11,492 bases of DNA from a candidate division WWE3 bacterium RIFCSPLOWO2_12_FULL_36_10. GTDB taxonomy: Bacteria; Patescibacteriota; WWE3; UBA101185; UBA10185. The stretch is taken from the NCBI GenBank assembly GCA_001772985.1, contig MEVN01000015.1:1-11492 (forward strand), read 5' to 3'. The number at the start of each line of letters is the position of its first letter. Position 1 is the stretch's first letter. The notes below the pieces were generated by a model. That model was given only the letters and a program-made list of their open reading frames with translations, was not told the DNA's origin and searched no databases. The translations under genes were made by a program, and so were the position numbers. Of the stretch, positions 6,070 to 11,492 are shown piece after piece.

Positions 6070-6211
6070 TTAGCCTGCTTCTCCTGTCCAGAAGCGCTAA
6101 GGCCTTATTTGCCCGCAAGGGTAATAGTTGACAGGCTCGAAAGAGCCTGAAGATAACGTAAAAAACGCTCTGTGGTTGTCGCTTTTAGCCGCCTCTTATG
6201 GGGCGTTTTTT
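6070..6211 (+). ncRNA. Candidate structured RNA of unknown family ending in an intrinsic terminator
   Basis: Consecutive stems: P1, TTAGC (6070-6074)/GCTAA (6096-6100) continuing past a 2-nt bulge into GCTTCT (6077-6082)/AGAAGC (6090-6095) with loop CCTGTCC; P2, TTGCCC-GCAA-GGGTAA (6109-6124); P3, CAGGCTC-GAAA-GAGCCTG (6132-6149); then a terminator. P2 and P3 carry GNRA tetraloops. G-U pairs in P2 (6111/6122) and in the terminator (6194/6201) pair only in the plus-strand RNA, which fixes the strand. Alternative pairings exist: the P1 loop CCTGTC (6083-6088) with GACAGG (6130-6135), and AGCCTG (6072-6077) with CAGGCT (6132-6137). Both compete with P3, as in switching RNAs. A weak promoter (TTGTTT 6033-6038, 17 bp, TAAGTT 6056-6061) would start near P1; otherwise this is the 3' UTR of rel. 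No coding potential is seen, and it does not match SRP RNA, tmRNA, 6S or riboswitch classes known to me. Confidence 0.55.
6190..6211 (+). terminator. Intrinsic terminator behind rel and the structured RNA
   Basis: CGCCTC (6190-6195), loop TTAT, GGGGCG (6200-6205) and six T (6206-6211) give a 6-bp stem with one U-G pair and a U-run. An outer pairing AAAAAACGC (6160-6168)/GCGTTTTTT (6203-6211) extends or competes with it. Because that outer stem starts with an A-run, it could also stop leftward transcripts coming from the yacL side. Confidence 0.75.
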
Positions 6212-6539
6212 ATCTAAGGTTAATCCAAGATAAACCTCACAAAACCTCATTATACTAATGCCTACTTATTAAATCTGAAGTGACGTCGCACCATCTCAAT
6301 AAACAACGCGGTATAATTTTCAGGGGTGGCTACATATATTACTACGGTGATAGAAAACAAGGTTTATCCTAGGTTACACCTTATTATATACGGATATATC
6401 AAGTAAAATAGCACTTACACTTTTATCAAACACTTTCGTATTCAAATAAATTCAGGATAATACGCTGTGATTCATTTCTAAGTAATTAAGTAGTATATAC
6501 AATGTTGGTAAATCAATAATATTTAAGGGTTGTCTTAGA
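6212..6539. other. AT-rich convergent intergenic stretch, no gene seen
   Basis: No open frame with protein-like composition is present. An inverted pair GATAAACCT (6229-6237)/AGGTTTATC (6360-6368) and a TATAAT box (6312-6317) without a matching -35 are visible. No good terminator stem follows yacL here, so its transcript probably runs on toward the stem at 6160-6211. Confidence 0.5.
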
Positions 6540-7508
6540 TTATCCTTTAATAATCCCAAATACCATTTTTCCGGCTTGAGTTTGTATTACCCTTGTTATT
6601 TCTGCTTCAACTTCTTCGTTTTCTTTATCTTTTGCCCCCTCAACAACAACCATAGTTCCATCCGGCAAGTACCCAACTCCTTGTTCTTTCTCTTTTACTT
6701 TTTGTACAATCTTTATTTTTAACTTCTCTCCGGGAAGCACAACCGCCTTCACCGCGTTCACCAACTCATTTAAATTTAATACTGAAACACCCGAAACTGT
6801 TGCTAGCTTATTAAGATTAAAGTCTAATGTCATAAGTTTTGCATTGTATTTTCTTGAAAGTTTTACTAACTGCTTGTCAACCCCGTCACCTTTTAAAATA
6901 TAATCATCAACAAAAACAACTTTTACCACTTTTTTTAAATCATCAAGTACTACGAGTCCGCGTCTTCCCCTTTGTCTTTTTAAATTATTTTCACTATCTG
7001 AAATTAAATGAAGTTCGTCCATTACAGATTGTGTAACTAAAACCTTTTCATCAAAAAATCCTGTTTTAATTATGTCAACAATTCTCCCGTCAATTAAAAC
7101 CGAAGTGTCAATTAGTACTCCACCTTTCACAACTTCTTTTAGTTTTTGCTCAATATCTTCTTTTTTTCTTTTCTGTTTATTTCGTCTGCTTTCTTCCATT
7201 CTTTTACTTTGCTGATCCCAAAAGTTTCCAACTATTTCTGAGATTGTTTTTGTTACAAGTTTTTCAATCCAGTCTTTAACTAAAATAGCTAGTATGGGAA
7301 CTGTGTGAAATCCAAACATTCCAAGTGTTATAGAAATTAGTACTTCTGCTAAAAACGGCACACCAAAAAGAGGGTTCTGGTGAAAAAATAACGTGTTTGA
7401 AAAGTTAAAGCCTACAATAAAAAACACTGCCCCTAAAGCCGATTTTATGGCAAATCTTATTAACGATTTTGCTATTTTTGGCTTGTCGATCTTTGACTTC
7501 ACGACCAT
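6540..7508 (-). CDS. yacL: YacL-type membrane-anchored PIN-TRAM domain protein (322 aa)
   Basis: Predicted membrane-tethered nuclease of the PIN fold with an RNA-binding TRAM domain. Two hydrophobic segments lie at about 18-40 and about 48-78, then a very basic, probably helical linker (about 97-128). The PIN domain spans about 130-250. Its acidic metal-binding set is intact: D134 (VLIDTSVLIDGR), E165 (SVMDELH), D211 (GDGVDKQL) and D229 (LMTLDFNL). TRAM spans about 258-322 (GEKLKIKIVQ... to GKMVFGIIKG). B. subtilis YacL has this PIN-TRAM layout with a membrane-spanning N-terminus. The ATG lies inside the 3' end of radA (10-bp overlap), indicating coupled translation. Position after clpC-radA supports orthology with yacL. 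Substrate unknown. Confidence 0.9.
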   Translation of the reverse strand: MVVKSKIDKPKIAKSLIRFAIKSALGAVFFIVGFNFSNTLFFHQNPLFGVPFLAEVLISITLGMFGFHTVPILAILVKDWIEKLVTKTISEIVGNFWDQQSKRMEESRRNKQKRKKEDIEQKLKEVVKGGVLIDTSVLIDGRIVDIIKTGFFDEKVLVTQSVMDELHLISDSENNLKRQRGRRGLVVLDDLKKVVKVVFVDDYILKGDGVDKQLVKLSRKYNAKLMTLDFNLNKLATVSGVSVLNLNELVNAVKAVVLPGEKLKIKIVQKVKEKEQGVGYLPDGTMVVVEGAKDKENEEVEAEITRVIQTQAGKMVFGIIKG

Positions 7509-8842
7509 AACTTTGCCACCGCCTCCTTTAAGGTTCTTGTATTTTCAGGACTAATAATATTTGTAAAACCCATTTTCTTAGCCTCCTTTTCTCTTTGTAC
7601 AGCATGCGAAACTTTCCTAATTTCTCCAAGAAGCCCACACTCGCCAAAGACCGCGGTCTTTGCACCTACAGTTTTATCTTTTAAAGAAGAGGCAATTGCA
7701 AGACAAACCGCTAAATCGCAAGCGTAATCAGAGATTTTAAAGCCTCCTGCAACATTTACATAAACGTCAAAAGTTGAAAGGTTTAAGCTGCATCTTTTTT
7801 CTAGTGTAGCAATTAAAACCGAAAGCCTATTTGCATTAAAACCACTCGCTGTTCTTTTTGGATATCCAAAAGCGGTTCTTGATACAAGGGCTTGAATTTC
7901 AAATAAAATTGGTCTAAATCCTTCCATAACAACAGTAACACACGAACCCGAAGCCTTTTCCAAACGTTCGTTTAAAAATAATTTTGAAGGGTTTGTTACT
8001 TGTTCCATACCTTTTTCGTTCATTTCAAATACTCCAACTTCGGAAATTGGACCAAATCTATTTTTTGTGGTTTTTAAAATTCTATATAAATGTTGTGAGT
8101 CGCCTTCTAGGTATAAGACTGTGTCAACTAAATGCTCTAAAACTTTTGGTCCTGCAACTGTTCCTTCTTTTGTAACATGTCCAATTAAAATTAATGGAAC
8201 ATTGGTTCTTTTGGCACAATCAGTTAAAATTTGCGCGCAGGCTTTTACTTGCCCTACCGATCCTGCAACACCTGTTAGCTGTTGAGTAGTTAAAGTTTGA
8301 ATTGAATCAACAATTACCAGCGCGTAATCCTTTTTTTCATTTAAACTTTCAGAAATAACATCGGCGTCATTTTCAGAAAGGACGAAAAGGTTTTCTGCTT
8401 TATAACCCATTCGTTCTGCTCTTATTTTTATTTGCCCCGGACTTTCCTCTCCGCAAATGTATAGTACTTTTTTATTTTTAAGTTCCTTGGCAATTTGAGT
8501 AAGTAACGTGCTTTTTCCAATTCCCGGATCGCCTGCAATTAAAACGACTTGGCCGGGAACAAAACCTCCTCCCAATACATGATCGAATTCGGAAATATTT
8601 GAGGAAATTCTGGTGTATGTGTCTGATGAAACCTTTGAGAGTTGTACTGGCGCCATAATGTTGGTACTCAAAAGTCCTCGCCTCGAAATTCCAAAACCCT
8701 TTGTTCCAATAATACTTTTTGCGCTAACCACACTTTCAACAAAACTATTCCAAGTACCGCACTCAGGACATTGCCCAACCCAATTGGACGTTTCAAATGA
8801 GCAGTTTTGGCAAACGTAAACTGATTTTTGTTTTATCGACAT
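7499..8842 (-). CDS. radA: DNA repair protein RadA (Sms), branch-migration ATPase (447 aa)
   Basis: RadA is a RecA-like, DnaB-related ATPase that promotes branch migration in recombination repair. Full family length. Zinc finger C11-x2-C14 and C25-x2-C28 (VCQNC, CPECG); Walker A GDPGIGKST (104-112); ICGEES (129-134); Walker B LVIVD (175-179); the RadA-specific KNRFG motif at 260-264; and a Lon-like C-terminal domain from about 350, in a family where that domain is non-proteolytic. Start ATG at 8842 has no Shine-Dalgarno; a -10 box lies 6 nt upstream, so it may have its own leaderless transcript as well as read-through from clpC, whose stop is 45 nt away. Ends in TGA within the start region of yacL. 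In B. subtilis disA lies between radA and yacL; here it is absent. Confidence 0.97.
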   Translation of the reverse strand: MSIKQKSVYVCQNCSFETSNWVGQCPECGTWNSFVESVVSAKSIIGTKGFGISRRGLLSTNIMAPVQLSKVSSDTYTRISSNISEFDHVLGGGFVPGQVVLIAGDPGIGKSTLLTQIAKELKNKKVLYICGEESPGQIKIRAERMGYKAENLFVLSENDADVISESLNEKKDYALVIVDSIQTLTTQQLTGVAGSVGQVKACAQILTDCAKRTNVPLILIGHVTKEGTVAGPKVLEHLVDTVLYLEGDSQHLYRILKTTKNRFGPISEVGVFEMNEKGMEQVTNPSKLFLNERLEKASGSCVTVVMEGFRPILFEIQALVSRTAFGYPKRTASGFNANRLSVLIATLEKRCSLNLSTFDVYVNVAGGFKISDYACDLAVCLAIASSLKDKTVGAKTAVFGECGLLGEIRKVSHAVQREKEAKKMGFTNIISPENTRTLKEAVAKLWS

Positions 8843-8848
8843 AAAAAC

Positions 8849-8876
8849 AGAATACCATGTCGGAGTTTTTTCACAA
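8849..8876 (-). promoter_or_regulatory. Promoter directly in front of radA (leaderless type)
   Basis: On the minus strand TTGTGA (8871-8876), a 16-bp spacer and TATTCT (8849-8854) are followed by 6 nt (GTTTTT) and the radA ATG. Transcription would be expected to begin at or next to the A of the ATG. No ribosome site lies between. The box and spacing equal those before rel. Confidence 0.5.
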
Positions 8877-8887
8877 CCCCATAGTGG

Positions 8888-10798
8888 CTATTGTGAGTGG
8901 ATTAGAATTGAATTTTCTTTAACTGTGGCCAAAAGACTTAAAGGTCTATGGGTATTTTTCAAAAGAATTTCCGCAATTCTGTCTAATAATTCTTTTTCAA
9001 CAACTCTTCTTAACGATCTTGCCCCATATTCATCTGAATATCCCGAAGTTAATAACAATTTCTTAACCTTTATATTCATCTTTAATGTAATTTTTTGTTT
9101 TTTTAGAGCTTCGTGAACTTCTGAGATTAATAAGTTTAATATTTTCATTTGCTCAACTTGTTTTAGCTTTTTAAAAATTATGATCTCATCAAATCTATTT
9201 AGTAGCTCGGGTTTTAGAATCTTTTTTAAGTTATTTTTAAGTTTTGCTTCAACTTTATTTTCATTATTTTCACTTTTTTCAAAACCAATGTCTTCTTTTC
9301 TAAGTAAATCGGTTCCAAGGTTACTCGTTAAAATAACTACACTACTTGAAAAGTCATAAGTGTTTCCTCGCGCATCAGAAAGCTCTCCTTCTTCCATAAT
9401 TTGTAAAAGAATATTTAGTACATCGGGATGAGCTTTTTCTATTTCGTCAAAAAGTACTACACTGTCGGGTTTTTCTTCAATTTTTGATGTTAACTCGCCG
9501 CCCTCACCATATCCAACGTATCCCGGAGGAGCGCCTACCAATCTTGCAATTGTATGTTTTTCACCAAAGTCGCTCATATCCAAGCGAATTAGACTGTTGT
9601 CACCAAAAGCAGACATTGCTAAAACCTTTGCTAGTTCAGTTTTACCAACACCGGTGGGACCTAAAAGTAAAAAGTTGCCAAGTGGTCTTTTCCTTGATCT
9701 TAAGCCAAGTTTTGACCTCACTAAACTTTTTGCAACAATGTCAACAGCCTCATCTTGACCAATTATTTTTTGCTTAATTCTTTCAGCTAATGTGCCGAGA
9801 GATTCTAAATCAACCCCAATGTGGGTTACCCCATCATATCCAAATTCATTAACTGCTTCATCAATTTCTAAGTTAGTTAGTACAAGAGGCTGACCTGAAA
9901 ACATGTCTTTTTCAGCGCTACCAATTTTATGTTCTATTTTTAAAAGCCTTTTTCTAAAATCGTACGCAGAAGAATAATTTCCTTTTTCCATATTTAAATC
10001 AATTTGTTGTTCGTACATTAATTTTTTCACAACAAGATTTTTGTAACTTTTAGATACCACACTTTTTTTCAATAACAACTTTGAGCAAGCTCTATCTAAA
10101 AGCTCCAAACCCTTTTGTGGAAATTTTTTGTCTTTTAAATCATTCTTAGCTTTTGTATAAACGTAATCAATTATTTCTGGTGGGATTTTTATATTATGAT
10201 GAATACTTAAATCGGAAATCCTATTCTCTAAAAACTTTAGTGTGCTGTCTTTTGAAGGCTCCTCTAAATTAACGATTGTAAAATTCTGAAGTATATGCTC
10301 GTTTTCTAAAAGTACACGGTCATACAACGACGCGCTCATAACTGCAACTAGTCTTACCCCAATAGATCTAAAATCAGACTTTAACATTGAAAAAGCTAAC
10401 GGAACTGTTAAGCCCATGTTAGTTGCAATAAAAAGATTCTGAAAATTCTTTATAAAAATTATTGTATTTCCCATTCTTGCTACTTCTTCAACAAACGCAG
10501 CAAGGGCGAATTCAAGACTATCTTTGTTTGAAAGGCTGGCGATAAAAGCCAATAAATCAAACTCGACAACATTATAATTAAGAAGGGATGGGGGAACATC
10601 TAAAGAATTTATTTTATGTACCAATATTTCTATTAAGGTTTCTTTACCAACACCGGGCTCACCAACAACAATTGGATTTGGACTGTCTTTTTGAAGTAAT
10701 ACTGAAATTAAATTATTAACTTCTTTCCTGTAAACCGGAGCTTTGTAATTCCCTATGAATTTTTTATTAAGGTTAATTCCAAAAGCTTCTAAAATCGG
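8888..10798 (-). CDS. clpC: ClpC-type AAA+ unfoldase, ATPase portion (frame separated from its N-domain by an in-frame TAA)
   Basis: Open frame of 636 codons directly behind the TAA at 10799. Residue numbers count from the ATG at 11164. It begins PILEAFGINLNKKF, the usual ClpC lead-in to D1. D1 (about 130-375) is degenerate: Walker A reads GEPGVGKE with E175 in place of Thr/Ser, the Walker B region reads TIIFIKN (234-240) without Asp-Glu, and the RRF arginine fingers are replaced by QNF. A UVR/M-type helical insert follows (about 381-420). D2 is intact: Walker A GPTGVGKT (502-509), pore loop GYVG (548-551), Walker B VVLFDE (569-574), sensor-1 TSN (613-615), Arg finger in LLNRFDE (657), sensor-2 GAR. 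IGF (about 626-628) resembles the ClpP-docking tripeptide. The first conventional start is TTG at 10624, which lies after Walker A; an ATT 5 nt after the TAA is the only near-by unusual start. Ends TAG. Confidence 0.85.
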   Translation of the reverse strand, partial: PILEAFGINLNKKFIGNYKAPVYRKEVNNLISVLLQKDSPNPIVVGEPGVGKETLIEILVHKINSLDVPPSLLNYNVVEFDLLAFIASLSNKDSLEFALAAFVEEVARMGNTIIFIKNFQNLFIATNMGLTVPLAFSMLKSDFRSIGVRLVAVMSASLYDRVLLENEHILQNFTIVNLEEPSKDSTLKFLENRISDLSIHHNIKIPPEIIDYVYTKAKNDLKDKKFPQKGLELLDRACSKLLLKKSVVSKSYKNLVVKKLMYEQQIDLNMEKGNYSSAYDFRKRLLKIEHKIGSAEKDMFSGQPLVLTNLEIDEAVNEFGYDGVTHIGVDLESLGTLAERIKQKIIGQDEAVDIVAKSLVRSKLGLRSRKRPLGNFLLLGPTGVGKTELAKVLAMSAFGDNSLIRLDMSDFGEKHTIARLVGAPPGYVGYGEGGELTSKIEEKPDSVVLFDEIEKAHPDVLNILLQIMEEGELSDARGNTYDFSSSVVILTSNLGTDLLRKEDIGFEKSENNENKVEAKLKNNLKKILKPELLNRFDEIIIFKKLKQVEQMKILNLLISEVHEALKKQKITLKMNIKVKKLLLTSGYSDEYGARSLRRVVEKELLDRIAEILLKNTHRPLSLLATVKENSILIHSQ

Positions 10799-10801
10799 TT
10801 A
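10799..10801 (-). other. In-frame TAA interrupting clpC at the N-domain/D1 linker
   Basis: The minus-strand reading CAC-TAA-CCG-ATT-TTA-GAA joins the N-domain frame (from 11164) to the ATPase frame (to 8888) without any shift. One codon is the only obstacle to a continuous 758-residue ClpC, a normal length slightly under that of B. subtilis ClpC. Other genes here end naturally with TAA, so readthrough as a coding triplet is not expected. Confidence 0.85.
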
Positions 10802-11164
10802 GTGTTTAGTGCTATCGTAGGGCTTTATGGATTTTTGAAAAGTATTTGATTTTGATATTTCATCTTTTATAATCTCCGCATCGGGTGAGGAAATTAGGCG
10901 AAGAAGCGCTAAAAGTAAATGTTCAGTACCAACATAAGGATGTTGGAGTGAGGCTGATTGAAAATAAGCTTCTTCAACTAAGCGGTTTACATCAATAAGT
11001 CTTGCCTTATCTATTCTTAATTTTTTTGTGGTATTTAAAATTGTGGCGCCAAGTCCGGTTGAAACATAAATTGCTTTCATTACAGTTCCCGCTTCAACCT
11101 GCCGGTCTTTTGCCAAACTTAAAAGCAATATCTTCGCCCTTTCAGTGAGCCTGTTTATTACCAT
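10799..11164 (-). CDS. ClpC N-terminal (Clp_N) domain, separate 121-residue product as sequenced
   Basis: This is the double helical-repeat Clp_N domain that binds substrates and adaptors in ClpA/ClpC. The second repeat carries the signature GTEHLLLALL (79-88); the first (about 5-55, RLTERAKILLLSLAKDRQV...) is recognisable but lacks it. The frame stops with TAA in the linker, and the same frame continues as the ATPase part, so this is either the 5' piece of a broken clpC or a naturally detached N-domain. ATG at 11164, only 5 nt after the S1 gene stop; no clear Shine-Dalgarno, so coupling to the upstream gene is likely. Confidence 0.85.
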   Translation of the reverse strand: MVINRLTERAKILLLSLAKDRQVEAGTVMKAIYVSTGLGATILNTTKKLRIDKARLIDVNRLVEEAYFQSASLQHPYVGTEHLLLALLRLISSPDAEIIKDEISKSNTFQKSIKPYDSTKH

Positions 11165-11169
11165 ATGAT

Positions 11170-11492
11170 TTAACTTTTTTTGAGCTGTCTGATGCTAAGA
11201 GCAAGTTTTTGATTTTCGCCATCAACCAGAGTTACTACAGCGGAAACTTTTTGACCTTCTTCAAGCGGGCCTTCTGTTTCTGAAACATGAACCAATCCAT
11301 CTAAACCTTTTTCAAGATTAATAAAAGCGCCAAAAGGAACAACTTTACTAACAATACCTTTCACAGTTGCGCCAACCGGATATTTAGTTTCCACATTTTC
11401 CCATGGATTGTCGGTTAATTTTTTAACACTTAATGCTAGTTTTCCGGATTTTTCATCAACACCTAAAACTTTTACAGAAATTTTGCTACCAA
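11170..11492 (-). CDS. rpsA: S1-domain RNA-binding protein, probably 30S ribosomal protein bS1 (C-terminal part)
   Basis: The frame is open from the right window edge, so the true start lies outside. GSKISVKVLGVDEKSGKLAL is the end of one S1 (OB-fold) repeat, LTDNPWENV is the typical inter-repeat linker of ribosomal S1, and a complete last repeat follows (YPVGATVKGIVSKVVPFGAF..., GLDGLVHVSE, LALSIRQL). It stops with TAA 5 nt before the Clp_N start. bS1 binds mRNA on the 30S subunit. Other S1-repeat proteins cannot be excluded, but the linker wording fits bS1 best. A GTG at 11394 is internal and not a start. Confidence 0.85.
   Translation of the reverse strand, partial: GSKISVKVLGVDEKSGKLALSVKKLTDNPWENVETKYPVGATVKGIVSKVVPFGAFINLEKGLDGLVHVSETEGPLEEGQKVSAVVTLVDGENQKLALSIRQLKKS

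Noticed and set aside
6143..6160. CTGAAGA behind the GAAA-capped stem resembles the hammerhead ribozyme core CUGANGA
   Set aside because: No downstream GAAA box, no stem II in the right place and no matching cleavage-site strand; the bases are explained by the end of stem P3.
10622..10624. TTG at 10624 as the start of the Clp ATPase gene
   Set aside because: It lies after the D1 Walker A segment, and conserved ClpC sequence continues upstream in the same frame to the TAA. There is no ribosome site before it.
11392..11394. GTG at 11394 as the start of a 74-residue S1 protein
   Set aside because: The frame is open to the window edge and encodes the end of another S1 repeat and a typical bS1 linker, so it is an internal codon.
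4530..11492. Alternative genetic code with UGA as glycine, as in some CPR lineages
   Set aside because: radA ends with TGA at the expected family length, the 146-aa gene also ends with TGA, and I saw no in-frame TGA at conserved glycines.

Overview
The window looks like a stretch of a small-genome, AT-leaning bacterial chromosome, most plausibly from the Candidate Phyla Radiation (Patescibacteria). This is inferred from gene content: a shortened Rel protein, an eroded ClpC, a clpC-radA-yacL run without disA, and start codons sitting directly behind -10 boxes. No rRNA or tRNA is present to settle the taxonomy. The standard genetic code fits: TAA, TAG and TGA all end genes at family-typical C-termini.

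Left block (1 to about 3.9 kb, visibly richer in G+C than the rest). Five co-oriented minus-strand genes form one probable operon. It starts with a roughly 579-residue soluble protein of unknown family. Three small membrane proteins follow (135, 146 and 151 aa, the last two overlapping by 4 bp), then a lipoprotein that runs off the left edge. I recognise no family for the first four. The set looks like an undescribed cell-envelope system. Two long hairpins sit in the two wider gaps of the operon, and several palindromes sit in front of it.

Middle (about 3.8 to 4.5 kb). This is a gene-free divergent intergenic region packed with inverted repeats, a 13-bp tandem duplication and a composite stem-loop. 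The base composition changes within it, near 4.25 kb. It separates the left operon from a plus-strand rel gene (478 aa). Rel keeps its (p)ppGpp synthetase and TGS domains, but its HD hydrolase is degenerate and its C-terminal regulatory domains are missing.

Convergent gap (about 5.97 to 6.54 kb). Behind rel lies a compact plus-strand RNA-like element. It has three hairpins (two with GNRA tetraloops), mutually exclusive alternative pairings and a good intrinsic terminator. It matches no RNA family I know.

Right block (6.54 kb to the end, all minus strand, AT-rich). Reading in the direction of transcription, the genes are the 3' part of an S1-domain protein (probably ribosomal protein bS1), a ClpC-type AAA+ unfoldase, radA, and a YacL-type membrane PIN-TRAM protein. 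The Firmicutes order clpC-radA-disA-yacL is recognisable, but disA is missing and radA overlaps yacL by 10 bp. The clpC reading frame is broken by one in-frame TAA exactly at the linker between the N-domain and the first ATPase domain. That first ATPase domain has lost its Walker A Thr/Ser, its Walker B Asp-Glu and its arginine fingers, while the second is intact.
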